NCBI RefSeq assembly: GCF_030271255.1
Contig: NZ_JASJOM010000006.1
Coordinates: 124,001-188,000, forward strand
Reading direction: 5' to 3'
Length of the DNA: 64,000 nt
Origin: Peribacillus folii
Lineage (GTDB): Bacteria; Bacillota; Bacilli; Bacillales; DSM-1321
A program made the position numbers and the translations under genes. A model generated the notes under the pieces. That model did not search any database. It was not told the origin of the DNA and saw nothing but the letters and a program-made list of their open reading frames with translations. Shown one piece after another: positions 1 through 8,794 of the stretch (positions are counted from its first letter, which is position 1; each line of letters begins with the position of its first letter).

Positions 1-413
1 AATAATTTTTGCTCCTTTTCATCCCATATTGCAAACGCAAAAATTCCATTGAACAAGTCAATGCATTTTTCTTTCCACTCAATATAAGAAGTTAGTAAAA
101 CTTCTGTATCAGAATGACCCTTGAAGGAATATCCTTTTAATAATAGCTGTTTGCGAAGATCTTCGGTGTTATATAGCTCCCCATTGTAGCTCAGCGTATA
201 TCTGCCGTCCTGTTGATTTTTCGTCATCGGCTGTTTTCCGCCTTCCGCATCAACAACCGTCAACCGTTTATGGCCAAAGGCAACATGGGCTTCGCTCCAG
301 ACATTATCCTCGTCCGGCCCCCGTTTTGCCAATGTTTTCGTCATGCTTTCCAGTGTTTTCGTTTCAGTTCGTAAATCTTTTCGAAAATGCACCCAGCCTG
401 TTATCCCACACAT
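1..413 (-). CDS. asnO: Asparagine synthetase (glutamine-hydrolysing), N-terminal part, cut by window edge
   Basis: Only the first 137 codons are present; the gene runs off the left edge. The reading begins MCGITGWV, so Cys2 is exposed after Met removal as the N-terminal nucleophile of a class II glutaminase domain. Further glutaminase motifs follow: KRGPDEDNVW, FGHKRLTVVD and SYNGELYN. The enzyme family transfers the amide nitrogen of glutamine to aspartate using ATP. The start is supported by AAAGGA about 12 bases upstream. The neighbours yisN and yisL match the B. subtilis asnO (yisO) locus, which is why asnO is preferred over asnB or asnH. The synthetase domain itself is not visible here. 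Confidence 0.88.
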   Translation of the reverse strand, partial: MCGITGWVHFRKDLRTETKTLESMTKTLAKRGPDEDNVWSEAHVAFGHKRLTVVDAEGGKQPMTKNQQDGRYTLSYNGELYNTEDLRKQLLLKGYSFKGHSDTEVLLTSYIEWKEKCIDLFNGIFAFAIWDEKEQKL

Positions 414-734
414 TTTACACTTCATCCTTTCCATCGGGACTACTACAGAATATTGGCTCCTGTCTTAAAAAAGATTTACCGTCCCTTATTTCCTAATTCG
501 AAGACATGCACAACAAAGTTTAAGTATCGATCAGCATCATTCGTAGGATTTCTGCCCCCAGATCGCCCCCTGTAGTGATTACGAATTGGTGAGCAAAGCA
601 TCCCGTGTTTAAACATAGCCTATGCAAAGACGGAAAGATGGTTATTTGTCCATAATATTTTAAAATATACCGTTATATTTTCATTGGATTTTGACTAAAA
701 AGTAGGTGAGGATTCCACTATTGGAGGTATATGT
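414..734. other. Intergenic region between divergent asnO and yisN
   Basis: About 320 bases separate the two divergent starts. The stretch is AT-rich near 650-700 and must hold both promoters, but I see no convincing -35/-10 pair or operator. The short open frames here overlap the asnO start on the opposite strand and look like shadows. Confidence 0.5.
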
Positions 735-1301
735 ATGAGTCAGCAACAACGAACCAAACTAATGAACAGGCAAACGAGAGCTTTTACCGAAGGAACAGTG
801 GAAAATATCAATCAACAATGGATTTTCTTCGATGATGAAACAGATGAGGCCTGCTCCATCGAAGACCATGTTGATAGCGTCATTGAAGTATACAGGGGTG
901 GGCGTTGGCAGCAAGGAGTTATTGAGGAAGAGGGAAAAATCCTGCTTCACCGGGAAATCACCTTCCTAAGGGAAAACGAACCCATCCGGATCCGCAAAAA
1001 GCTGCTCTACTCTTTCGAGCGTTTATTGGAAGAATTGAACGACGATTCGTTTTTCCAATTTGTAACGACCTTGAATTCTCTTGATTTTTCCATTTATGAT
1101 TGCATATATAGCTATAACCAGCTCACGTTTTTAAGGACCGTCCCGAACCAGTCCGGCGTGAATTTCTTCACCTTCGATAACGAGAATCAAATATGTCTCG
1201 TCCAACACCATTTCTCGTATGGAAAAAAGGATCATGATCGCTTCGAATTCACCTTGAACACGGGGAAAAGGATCGTGATTGAGAAAGTGAATTCCCAATA
1301 G
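735..1301 (+). CDS. yisN: DUF2777 family protein YisN
   Basis: This 188-residue soluble protein has no signal peptide or membrane segment. It resembles the YisN/DUF2777 family of Bacillaceae, whose function is unknown. The N-terminal half (around residues 18-90) has a beta-rich pattern with motifs such as WIFFDDET and IEVYRGGRWQQGVI. The C-terminal half has alternating hydrophobic and aromatic strands. The start is preceded by TTGGAGG about 9 bases upstream. It lies divergent to asnO and convergent with yisL, as in B. subtilis, and that position supports the name. A shared bidirectional terminator follows its stop codon. Confidence 0.75.
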   Translation: MSQQQRTKLMNRQTRAFTEGTVENINQQWIFFDDETDEACSIEDHVDSVIEVYRGGRWQQGVIEEEGKILLHREITFLRENEPIRIRKKLLYSFERLLEELNDDSFFQFVTTLNSLDFSIYDCIYSYNQLTFLRTVPNQSGVNFFTFDNENQICLVQHHFSYGKKDHDRFEFTLNTGKRIVIEKVNSQ

Positions 1302-1306
1302 CAGAA

Positions 1307-1347
1307 AAAAAGCGGGTAAATGAGATCAGCTCATTTACCCGCTTTTT
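1307..1347. terminator. Bidirectional terminator between yisN and yisL
   Basis: An 18-bp perfect inverted repeat (1307-1324 and 1330-1347, 5-base loop) has a run of A on its left end and a run of T on its right. It can stop transcription from both convergent genes. Confidence 0.92.
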
Positions 1348-1353
1348 CCATTC

Positions 1354-1698
1354 CTATTTAAAGAGGTAAAGTCCTTGCGGCAGGGATAGCCCCAAATACA
1401 CGACGAATACTAATGCAACGGCGAATAAGATCCACATTGCACTTGTGCTTTTCCTTTTCTTCGTGCGTACCAGCACCATTTCCATCGCAGCAATCACGAT
1501 GATGCCGACGATCATTTTAACGGCATATGCACCAAAATCAGTAATCAGCATTCCGCCAGTCAAAATAATCAATAGATAGAATAACCTTGTAATCATATGT
1601 AGCATTTTCGCTTTCGGATTTCCACTTTTATACATCGAATATGTGACAAAGAAAAGGATGATTCCGATTACCCATGCTGTAATATGCATATGAGTCAT
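1354..1698 (-). CDS. yisL: YisL family (DUF1516) membrane protein
   Basis: This 114-residue protein has four predicted membrane helices (about residues 5-20, 37-53, 60-77 and 90-107) and short loops. The charged segment RTKKRKS lies between helices three and four. It fits the YisL/DUF1516 family of small Bacillus membrane proteins, whose function is not known. The start ATG has GAGGGGG about 7 bases upstream. Its position facing yisN and asnO matches the B. subtilis order yisL - yisN - asnO, although wprA is missing between yisL and yisN. Confidence 0.85.
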   Translation of the reverse strand: MTHMHITAWVIGIILFFVTYSMYKSGNPKAKMLHMITRLFYLLIILTGGMLITDFGAYAVKMIVGIIVIAAMEMVLVRTKKRKSTSAMWILFAVALVFVVYLGLSLPQGLYLFK

Positions 1699-1795
1699 TT
1701 TATTGCCCCCTCGTTCAGTTTCTCTCTCATCATATCATAGGCTTTTATAGAAAAACAAAACTAAGATGCCGCCCGGATGGGAAAAACCAACAATT

Positions 1796-3013
1796 TCATG
1801 AACATCCCCTACCTTTTCCCTTCACTGGTCTTTCCTTGCGCATAACCGGCTTTTTGCCATATGTAACACAACGCCAGATATATTCCACCGGGCCGTATTG
1901 ATACAGGCTCATCCATAAGTGGGATAGCAGGATTTGCAGGCAAAATATCCCTAGCAGCAGGACGAACCCTGTCGTGTACGAAATCGATCCATATAGGCCT
2001 AAGCCATATGAATAAAAAATCCAGGTACAGACAAGCGATTGGAATAAATAGTTGCTCATCGACATCCTGCCAACATGGGCAAGGAGCATCAACAGCCGGG
2101 AAACTCCATTTTTTTCCGCAAGAAGCGTGATGGCTGTGATATAAAATATCGTCAATAACGGCCCGCCAAAATAATCCTGTACGAAAATCGTGCCAAAATC
2201 GTATATGGTCACATATGGAAGAATTTTGATAGTCAGACCCAGTAGCAGGCTTACGATCATGATTGCTTTCAATTTCCTCCTAGAATGCATCGGGTTTAGC
2301 AAATAGCCTCGCTTGGCAACACCTGCCCCGATCAAGAAAAACGGAAAAATGGATAAAAAAAGGATGCCGGCATTAGCGAGATTATTCACCATATACCAAT
2401 CTTGCACCCTCTGATTGATGATTTCCGTAAATGTGCCAGATTGATAATTTTCCAAAGATCGCTTCATCATCGTCGAATCTGTCGGTATCGTCAGCCCCTC
2501 GCTATCGATGCTGCCCATAACCAGGAGAAGTGCACCCAATATGGCAAAGGGCAGAACATAACACACCGTGCCCACTAAAATTAACGTCTTTGCCTTCATT
2601 TGATAAAAAAACAATAATGCAAACCCGAACACAGCATAATTTATAAGGATATCGCCATGCCAGATGAAAAAAGCATGGATGCACCCAAGAAGCAGCAGGA
2701 AGGATAGCCTTCTCATAAACAGGGCAGGAAAGGATATCCCCTTCGCTTCACTCCTGATGGCCAGGATAATCGCACCGAAACCGAATAAAAACGCAAATAA
2801 TGGATAAAAACTGGCCTGTGCCATGACATCACTGAGCCTGTATAAAATCCCATCCCAGCCCTCGGGCCATTGCCTTTCACCATCAATGTACAAGAGCGGG
2901 GAATGGAAAGCAGGCATATTCACTAAAAAAATCCCTAAAATGGCCAAGCCCCGTAATATATCGATGCTAGCGATCCGTTTATTTTCCTGCAACGACCCCA
3001 TCGTTCCGTTCAA
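1796..3013 (-). CDS. DUF418 (YeiB-like) multi-pass membrane protein
   Basis: This protein of about 405 residues is rich in hydrophobic helices. Near the N-terminus it has the DUF418/YeiB signature RIASIDILRGLAILGIFLVN. The C-terminal DUF418 region includes RMSMSNYLFQS and the GPVEYIWR motif near residue 380. The family is related to acyltransferase-type membrane proteins, but its substrate is unknown. I place the start at the TTG at 3013 because AAAGGGG lies about 8 bases upstream; a GTG at 3022 sits on top of that site. It lies just downstream of a broken MFS gene on the same strand, with a 44-base gap. Confidence 0.85.
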   Translation of the reverse strand: MNGTMGSLQENKRIASIDILRGLAILGIFLVNMPAFHSPLLYIDGERQWPEGWDGILYRLSDVMAQASFYPLFAFLFGFGAIILAIRSEAKGISFPALFMRRLSFLLLLGCIHAFFIWHGDILINYAVFGFALLFFYQMKAKTLILVGTVCYVLPFAILGALLLVMGSIDSEGLTIPTDSTMMKRSLENYQSGTFTEIINQRVQDWYMVNNLANAGILFLSIFPFFLIGAGVAKRGYLLNPMHSRRKLKAIMIVSLLLGLTIKILPYVTIYDFGTIFVQDYFGGPLLTIFYITAITLLAEKNGVSRLLMLLAHVGRMSMSNYLFQSLVCTWIFYSYGLGLYGSISYTTGFVLLLGIFCLQILLSHLWMSLYQYGPVEYIWRCVTYGKKPVMRKERPVKGKGRGCS

Positions 3014-3057
3014 GAATGTCACCCCTTTCCACTACAGAATTTCTTTCTTCTATAGCC

Positions 3058-4319
3058 TCACTGCACCATTTCCACAGTGGATACCGCTTGCCTCTTTATC
3101 ATTATGACGAACAAGCTTCCTAATAAACAGAAGATCCCCGCAAGGAAAAATGCCCAGGTATAGGAGTTGAAAACCTTGAAAATCAGCCCTCCGCCGTATG
3201 CCGCCACTGCAGCACCGGCCTGGTGGGAAGCGAATATCCACCCGTAGACAATCCCGCTTTTCTCCACCCCAAATACTTGCCTTGAAATGCTGATGGTCGG
3301 GGGAACTGTCGCAATCCAATCCAAGCCATAAAATACGGAGAAGATGATCAACAGGGTGATCGTCCCCTCTTTGAGTGCAAAAGGAAGCAATACGAGGGAA
3401 GCTCCCCTTAACCCGTAATACCAAAACAGCAGCCAGCGGTTATCAAAACGGTCCGATAACCACCCCGACAAAGTCGTCCCAATCAGATCGAAGATGCCCA
3501 TGAAAGATAGCAATGATGCTGCCGTAACGACCGGCAAACCAAAACTGATGCAGTAAGAAATGAAATGTGTGCCGATCAACCCGCTAGTTGACAGTCCGCA
3601 TATAAAAAAGCTACCTGCCAATAACCAGAATTCCTTGACCCGCACCGCTTCATTTAATGATCGAAAAGCCATGCCAATAGGATTCTTCTTGTGAACCGCA
3701 GCTTCCTCCTTGATTTCTTCTTTTGCCCCATACGGAAGGACGCCAACTTCCTTCGGCGTATTTTTCATGAAAAATAGGATGATAGCAGCATGATTATGCT
3801 CAGGAAAACAATTAATCCAAGCGCCCATTTAAAAGAGTGGTTCTCAATGATGATGGCTAAAACCGGCAGCAAAATGAGCTGACCTGTAGCCGTGCTGGCT
3901 GTTAAAACCCCAACTGCGAGACCCCGCCGCTTTTCGAACCAACGGTTCGCCACATATGGGCTCAATACCGTCAAAAACACGCCAGAACCCAGTCCTATGA
4001 TCATCCCCCAGATAAGCATTAGCTGCCACTCATGCTCCATGAAAAATGTGAGGCATATACCTGCCAATAAAGTCGACATGCCAAGTACCATCATTTTCTT
4101 TAATCCAAGCACTTCAATCAAGGCTGCCATGAAGGGTCCCGATAATCCATAAAGAAATAGACTTATCGCAAATGACAAGGAAATGATGGAACGGTCCCAC
4201 CCATATTCATTTTCAAATGGTACGATGAATACGCCGGATGAGGATCTGATGATCCCTGCTACAATAATTGAAAAAAACGTAATGATTAAGATGACCCAGC
4301 TATAATGAAGTCGTTTCAA
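3058..4319 (-). pseudogene. MFS transporter disrupted by a single frameshift
   Basis: Two overlapping frames together make one 12-helix major facilitator protein of about 420 residues. The N-terminal part (4319 down to 3765) starts at TTG behind a GGGGGAGG site and carries six helices and the loop motif NRWFEKRRGLAVG. It then reads into a stop right after ...LLSSYF. The C-terminal half continues in the next frame from FMKNTPKEVG, with a second six-helix bundle and the loop GWLSDRFDNR. Restoring one base in the homopolymer at 3770-3774 (five T on the minus strand) joins the halves seamlessly. The substrate cannot be read. It may be a true pseudogene, phase variation at a short homopolymer, or a sequencing error. 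Confidence 0.82.
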
Positions 4320-4532
4320 TGTCCTCCCCCTCAATCCAAAACTCTTAGAATTAACATGACGAAAAGATGAAAAATCATAATAATTCGAAATATTTTATAA
4401 TCGTAACACTTTATCGTTAATCGGGAAGCTTTTTTTCGAAACAACTTCCTTTGCTCTGGATGACCCATCCATTTTTAACAATGGCATGAGTGCCCCTTCA
4501 CAGCTTAATATGAAACTCGAATGAAATGGACA

Positions 4533-4565
4533 TAAAAAAAACGCTGTTCAGTTCTGAACAGCGTT
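4533..4565 (-). terminator. Terminator of the acyl-CoA ligase gene
   Basis: A 12-bp perfect inverted repeat (4540-4551 and 4554-4565) is followed on the minus strand by eight T. It lies 10 bases past the ligase stop codon. Confidence 0.9.
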
Positions 4566-4574
4566 AGCGGTGGT

Positions 4575-6167
4575 TCAATTAACGAATCTGCCGGATTTTC
4601 CGTTAGCTTCCCAGTAATCATTGCGGAGATGGATTTTTTGTATTTTCCCCGAGCCTGTTTTTGGAAGCTCATCAACGAACGACACACTAGAAACTGATTT
4701 GAAATGAGCTAGTTTTTCCCGTGTGAAGGTTCTTATGTCATCCTCCGTCAATTTCACGCCCCTTTTTGGCACAACGAAGGCATGCGGCGTCTCACCCCAC
4801 TTTTCATGCGGAACGGCAATGACTGCCGCTTCAAGAATATCCGGATGTTCGTAGAGTACTCCTTCCACTTCTATCGAAGAGATGTTCTCTCCGCCACTGA
4901 TGATTATATCCTTTTTGCGGTCAACGATATCAACATTTCCATTTTCATCGATTGTGGCCATGTCCCCTGTATGCAGCCATCCATTTATCAGTGTCTGGCT
5001 GGTCGCTTCTTCATTTTTCCAATAGCCTAACATCACTCCATGACTGCGGACGATGAGCTCTCCCATATCCAAGCCATCACGAGCAACTTCCTCACCATTT
5101 TCGTGGATAACCTTTATCTCACTGCCTATGATGGGATATCCGGCTTTTGCCTTCATCCTGTATTTTTCTTTATCGGAGAGATCATCGAATTCGGAACGAA
5201 TCTGTGATATCAGACTAATCGGGGTTGATTCAGTCATTCCGTAAATTTGAATGAATTCCCAGCCCAACTCTTTTTCCACCCTTGTAACGAATGCAGGAGG
5301 AGGAGCGGAACCCGCGACAACGATTCGGATATCCTGCTCGATATCCGGAACATTCCGTTCATAATATTGAAACAGTGAATTCAGGACCGTCGGTGCCATA
5401 TGCATGATGGAAACCTTGTGCTTTTGTAGTGCATCAAATATCATTTCTGGGCTGGTTTTCCTCAAACAAATTTGAGTAGAACCATTTGCCGTGTAATAAA
5501 ATGGAGCACCCCACCCATTCACGTGGAACATGGGCAGTACATGCAAATATGTATCGCGGTCATTGACCCTGAAATGATGCATAGCACCCAGAGCATGTAA
5601 ATAATTGTTGCGGTGGGTCAGCATCACCCCTTTGGGATTGCCTGTAGTCCCGCTAGTATAAAGGAGGCTCGCAACATCCTCTTCATCAATTGACTCCCGG
5701 TTAATATACTTATTATCATAACGTTCCAGCCAATGGTTATAATCGGTTTCATTAATCTCTCCATCTTTATAATGAACGATAATGTGCTCCACCGATTCAA
5801 GTTGATTCTTGACAGGGGCTATTAAATGATACAATTCCTGATCTACAAAAAGGATCTTTGATTCGCTATGGTTCAAGATGAATACATAATCGGCGGGCTT
5901 CAAGCGGATATTCAAGGGAACGATTATGGCCCCAAGTTGACATACCCCATAAAAACCTTCAAGCATTTCAACTGAGTTAGGTGCCAAATATGCCACCTTA
6001 TCGCCCTTATGGACTCCAAGCTCTCTTAAACCATTTGCAAGCTGATTTACACGGCCGTTCAGCTCTAAATATGTTAAAACCTTGTCATCTCCTATGATGG
6101 CTTTCTTATCCCCATATAGTAAGGCTGCTCTGTCTAAGAAATGCGATAATACTAATGGTACTTTCAC
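4575..6167 (-). CDS. Long-chain fatty acid / acyl-CoA synthetase (AMP-binding)
   Basis: This 530-residue ANL-superfamily enzyme should activate a carboxylic acid with ATP and CoA through an acyl-adenylate. The P-loop motif [18 protein letters not shown] lies near residue 170. The motif YGMTESTP is near residue 315, and the hinge DRKKDIIISGGENISS is near residue 415. The C-terminal catalytic lysine sits in PKTGSGKIQK near residue 510. It starts at GTG behind AGAGGTGATGAA. It is monocistronic with its own terminator. Its upstream region carries paired direct repeats that may be operators. Overall look is that of medium- or long-chain acyl ligases (FadD3/YngI type); the exact chain length is not readable. 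Confidence 0.88.
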   Translation of the reverse strand: MKVPLVLSHFLDRAALLYGDKKAIIGDDKVLTYLELNGRVNQLANGLRELGVHKGDKVAYLAPNSVEMLEGFYGVCQLGAIIVPLNIRLKPADYVFILNHSESKILFVDQELYHLIAPVKNQLESVEHIIVHYKDGEINETDYNHWLERYDNKYINRESIDEEDVASLLYTSGTTGNPKGVMLTHRNNYLHALGAMHHFRVNDRDTYLHVLPMFHVNGWGAPFYYTANGSTQICLRKTSPEMIFDALQKHKVSIMHMAPTVLNSLFQYYERNVPDIEQDIRIVVAGSAPPPAFVTRVEKELGWEFIQIYGMTESTPISLISQIRSEFDDLSDKEKYRMKAKAGYPIIGSEIKVIHENGEEVARDGLDMGELIVRSHGVMLGYWKNEEATSQTLINGWLHTGDMATIDENGNVDIVDRKKDIIISGGENISSIEVEGVLYEHPDILEAAVIAVPHEKWGETPHAFVVPKRGVKLTEDDIRTFTREKLAHFKSVSSVSFVDELPKTGSGKIQKIHLRNDYWEANGKSGRFVN

Positions 6168-6215
6168 TTCATCACCTCTAATTTTATATGATACCCAAAA
6201 ACAAGGATTATTTTT

Positions 6216-6271
6216 CCATATATGTCAACACCCTTCAGCAAATCTGGTATTATATTACCATATATGTAAAC
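6216..6271. promoter_or_regulatory. Paired direct repeats upstream of acyl-CoA ligase (candidate operator)
   Basis: The 14-mer CCATATATGTCAAC at 6216-6229 recurs with one mismatch at 6258-6271. The repeats start exactly 42 bases apart, which is four helical turns, so a protein could contact both on one DNA face. They lie 50-105 bases upstream of the GTG start, overlapping likely -10 and -35 regions. The binding protein is unknown. Confidence 0.4.
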
Positions 6272-6372
6272 TGTTTTCAATTAAATTAGTATTATATCAC
6301 TATTTTTTGTTATCAATCTTTCTCCCATAAGAAACATTGTTTTACGACAGTATATTGGTAGGCAAATGAATC

Positions 6373-6399
6373 ACATCAATCATTAGCGAACATACAATA
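6373..6399 (+). promoter_or_regulatory. Sigma-K-type promoter of the gerP operon
   Basis: AC at 6373-6374, a 16-base spacer and CATACAATA at 6391-6399 match the sigma-K pattern AC-N16-CATAnnnTA. The gerP operon is known to be expressed late in the mother cell in B. subtilis and B. cereus, which agrees. Confidence 0.72.
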
Positions 6400-6473
6400 C
6401 ATGGAAACTCCCTTCATGATGGGCCCGTAGCCTGGGATTTAGGGGAAAACCGAATGAAAAAAGGGTGATTTTC

Positions 6474-6695
6474 TTGCCGGCCATTGTAGGAGTCGTTCAA
6501 GTCATTAACGTCGGGAGCAGTGGGGTCGTCCACATTGGAGACGTCTTTAAAATAAATCCATACTCCGCTTCAAAAACATTTGCAGGTGCTGGTTCGTTCA
6601 ATACAGGTGAATCCATTTCACTTTATAATGCCTATAGCACCACAAACACAAATGATACAGATGGTGTCGACCAGCCAATGGTCTTAAATCTCTAA
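6474..6695 (+). CDS. gerPA: Spore germination protein GerPA
   Basis: This 73-residue protein is the first gene of the gerP operon. GerP proteins sit at the inner coat and help germinants cross the coat to reach their receptors. It begins MPAIVGVVQVINVGSSGVVHIGD, the GerPA/GerPF family N-terminus, and ends with DGVDQPMVLNL, matching the VDQP tail shared with GerPF. I use the TTG at 6474 because homologues start MPAIVG and AAGGGTGA lies just upstream. A GTG at 6465 would overlap that ribosome site. It is followed 23 bases later by gerPB. Confidence 0.92.
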   Translation: MPAIVGVVQVINVGSSGVVHIGDVFKINPYSASKTFAGAGSFNTGESISLYNAYSTTNTNDTDGVDQPMVLNL

Positions 6696-6718
6696 TGGTT
6701 GTATAGAAAGGAGCCATC

Positions 6719-6931
6719 ATGATTTTCAATATTCACCAAACCATCCAAATCAATATGATAAAAATTGAAAGCATCGCCAATTCCTCCGTTTTTCAAATTG
6801 GAAGTGCAGGGGTGATCAAACCTTATTCCACATTAGCCAATACTGGCGGTTTCACTGAGCCTGCTCCGGCAATTGAAGCTGATATAACACCATTGACCAG
6901 CTTCGTCCCATTCACACCTCCTAGTTCATAG
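6719..6931 (+). CDS. gerPB: Spore germination protein GerPB
   Basis: This 70-residue protein matches GerPB by size, operon position and the N-terminal pattern QTIQINMIKIESIANSSVFQIGSAG. That stretch is a strand-turn-strand motif related to the other small GerP proteins. The C-terminus is proline-rich (FVPFTPPSS). AAAGGAG lies 6-7 bases before the ATG. GerP mutants in related bacilli germinate slowly because nutrients pass poorly through the coat. No signal peptide is present, consistent with assembly from the mother cell. Confidence 0.92.
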   Translation: MIFNIHQTIQINMIKIESIANSSVFQIGSAGVIKPYSTLANTGGFTEPAPAIEADITPLTSFVPFTPPSS

Positions 6932-7007
6932 GCATTCACCTACCACAAACTTTTTCATATACTGTCATATATGAAAATATATCTTGGTGAAGGTGAGGTG
7001 TTGAATC

Positions 7008-7619
7008 GTGAATCAGGATCTTTATTCGTACTCCATACAAATGCAGCGTTTTCTAGAAGCCCAGGATAAACGGATCATGAAACTTGAACACGAGCTCAAA
7101 CGCCTGACGGATGAACTTGCCGAGCTTAAAAATAGACCGCCTATCCATGTTGATAGAATCGAATATAAATTCGATCAGTTAAAAGTCGAATCGTTGGACG
7201 GCACGTTGAACATCGGTTTAAATCCCAATGATTTAAACAACATCGATGAATTCGCCGTTAATAACCAACCGGTTCAGCCTGCTCCAAATTTATTTCCTGG
7301 CCGGGAGCTCGTCGTCCAGGAAATCCATAACGATATCCTTTCAGACTTGGAAGATTTGATTCATGATACGGAAAGCCAGTTGAAGATATCATTGGAGCCT
7401 TCCTATCATGATTTCATTAAACAAGACGTCGAACGTCAGCTCCATCAGCGGATCAATATGTATTACGATAATCTGTCTCACCCCGAACGTGCACCGCAGC
7501 AACGTGATAACGTCAAGGAAAAGATCAGGGAAAAGGTAAAATCCGATATTCAAGCGGCATTGTTTCAATTCATCACACATTCACAAGCCGAAACAGGAGG
7601 AAATGTAAATGGAGTTTAA
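7008..7619 (+). CDS. gerPC: Spore germination protein GerPC
   Basis: This 203-residue protein starts at GTG behind GGTGAGGTG. Residues about 8-45 form a predicted coiled coil (heptads in FLEAQDKRIMKLEHELKRLT). A strand-rich middle follows (VDRIEYKFDQLKVESLDGTLNIGL). The C-terminal half is charged and helical, including DNVKEKIREKVKSDIQ. This domain order is that of GerPC, the largest protein encoded by the operon. Its last 11 bases overlap the gerPD start, so the two are probably translationally coupled. Confidence 0.92.
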   Translation: MNQDLYSYSIQMQRFLEAQDKRIMKLEHELKRLTDELAELKNRPPIHVDRIEYKFDQLKVESLDGTLNIGLNPNDLNNIDEFAVNNQPVQPAPNLFPGRELVVQEIHNDILSDLEDLIHDTESQLKISLEPSYHDFIKQDVERQLHQRINMYYDNLSHPERAPQQRDNVKEKIREKVKSDIQAALFQFITHSQAETGGNVNGV

Positions 7620-7788
7620 CGTAACCAATCATCAGCTTTGTGTCGGTGATATACAAATCACGGGTGTAGCCAGTTCAGCTTTATTTCTTATCGGGGATGT
7701 CCAAACGGTCCAACTATCTTCCGCATTCGATACTCCGCCTGAATCCCTAATCATCGGACCATTCGTACCGGTTTCCCCGGAAGGATAA
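7609..7788 (+). CDS. gerPD: Spore germination protein GerPD
   Basis: This short gene encodes 59 residues beginning MEFNVTNHQLCVGDIQITGVAS. The motif CVGDIQITGVASSALFLIGD and the C-terminal IIGPFVPVSPEG are as expected for GerPD. It overlaps the end of gerPC by 11 bases and has ACAGGAGG about 9 bases before its ATG. The stop is only five bases before the gerPE start. Its place between gerPC and gerPE completes the six-gene operon. Confidence 0.92.
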   Translation: MEFNVTNHQLCVGDIQITGVASSALFLIGDVQTVQLSSAFDTPPESLIIGPFVPVSPEG

Positions 7789-7793
7789 CCAAC

Positions 7794-8198
7794 ATGTTCT
7801 CTCGAATATCAAAAGTGAAATCCATATTATCCGATACGGTTTCATTTTGTTCCACCATGCAAATCGGGGATACCTCCTATATTGACGGAAATGCCCTTGC
7901 TTTAGCGGTTCAAAAGAAAAGTGAAACGTTCGGTTCAGTGGACATTCAATTCAAAGATTATGACATTTTCAAGAGACCCATTTATATCCCGAGATTATAT
8001 GAACCCGTCAACACCAGATTTTCAAATTCAAATCCCTTCATACGTGTCGGCAACATCAATATCATCGGGATATCATCCTCATCCGTGGTTGGTGTCGGCA
8101 ATGTCGGCCATATCCGTATGGAATCCAGGGTGAAGCACATACGGCAAGTTCCTAAGAAGGTAGAAGAAACACAAATTGAGAATTCAAGCAATGATTGA
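7794..8198 (+). CDS. gerPE: Spore germination protein GerPE
   Basis: This 134-residue protein contains the GerPE pattern RISKVKSILSDTVSFCSTMQIGDTSY near its N-terminus. Later come FIRVGNINIIGISSSSVVGVGN and a basic C-terminal region (RVKHIRQVPKK). A GGAAGG site immediately precedes the ATG across the end of gerPD. GerP proteins form a layer needed for coat permeability to germinants. The gene sits between gerPD and gerPF as in other bacilli. Confidence 0.92.
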   Translation: MFSRISKVKSILSDTVSFCSTMQIGDTSYIDGNALALAVQKKSETFGSVDIQFKDYDIFKRPIYIPRLYEPVNTRFSNSNPFIRVGNINIIGISSSSVVGVGNVGHIRMESRVKHIRQVPKKVEETQIENSSND

Positions 8199-8221
8199 TT
8201 TTTTAATAAGGAGGGGTTCAT

Positions 8222-8440
8222 ATGCCAGCCATAGTCGGCCCAATTCAAATATTCAATGTAGGCGAAGGAAATCTATTATTCGGTGATGCTGCGGTCATCT
8301 CCCCAAAATCATCCTCCAAATCGGTCACAGGATCAGGTTCAGCTAACACTGGTGCCATCGTCTTTACCGCCAATGGATTGAATGGAAGCAATGTACTTGA
8401 TATCAACGGAATCGACCAGCCCATTGCAGGGAATAATTAA
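8222..8440 (+). CDS. gerPF: Spore germination protein GerPF
   Basis: This 72-residue protein closely resembles GerPA: it begins MPAIVGPIQIFNVGEGNLLFGD and ends DINGIDQPIAGNN. AAGGAGGGG lies about 7 bases before the ATG. It is the last gene of the operon. The paralogy with GerPA at the other operon end suggests an old duplication. A hairpin 25 bases past the stop may end the transcript. Confidence 0.92.
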   Translation: MPAIVGPIQIFNVGEGNLLFGDAAVISPKSSSKSVTGSGSANTGAIVFTANGLNGSNVLDINGIDQPIAGNN

Positions 8441-8465
8441 AGAAAGAAGCCTACAGCTTCCAATC

Positions 8466-8508
8466 CCCTATAGTGTAGACATATTCATCTAAAGTCTACC
8501 CTGTAGGG
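8466..8508 (+). terminator. Imperfect hairpin after gerPF, possible terminator
   Basis: Arms 8466-8480 and 8494-8508 pair at 13 of 15 positions around a 13-base loop. The T-tract behind it is weak, so termination is a guess; it could also be a repeat remnant. Confidence 0.45.
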
Positions 8509-8756
8509 TACATTTTGTTAGTAACAAGACAAATGCCCTCAGCTTCCGATATTTTCTTATCGATCTGCATCATTAGATAGCGGTCATCCTTCATGAAAGA
8601 CGCTTATGTTTATTTCTGATAAAGGAAACCACTGTTCCGCTCCGTGTTTGATTGAGGACAATCATGACATGCCAGAAAAAAGATTGGTATCCTGCTACAC
8701 GAGGCCTGAAGAAAATATTAGATAGTCTATTGAACGCTTTCGAGGACATTTGAGGC

Positions 8757-8794
8757 TTAAAAAAAAAATGCCGCCTGCAAAATCCAGACAGCAT
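8757..8794 (-). terminator. Terminator of addBA
   Basis: On the minus strand a 10-bp stem (8785-8794 with 8768-8777, two G-U pairs) is followed by a run of T. It lies about 100 bases past the addA stop. Confidence 0.75.

Larger units (their letters stand above)
6168..6473. other. Divergent control region between acyl-CoA ligase and gerPA
   Basis: This 306-base AT-rich region holds the minus-strand promoters of the ligase and the sigma-K-type promoter of gerP. Two TATAAT-like elements on the minus strand lie within 6243-6302. The two listed operator candidates and the gerP promoter are the only elements I can support. Confidence 0.6.

Noticed and set aside
387-575. 62-residue plus-strand frame overlapping asnO
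   Set aside because: It is antisense to the asnO start and has no ribosome site.
8591-8794. 67-residue minus-strand frame in the gerPF-addA gap
   Set aside because: It contains the addA terminator stem within its first bases and shows no protein-like conservation; likely chance.
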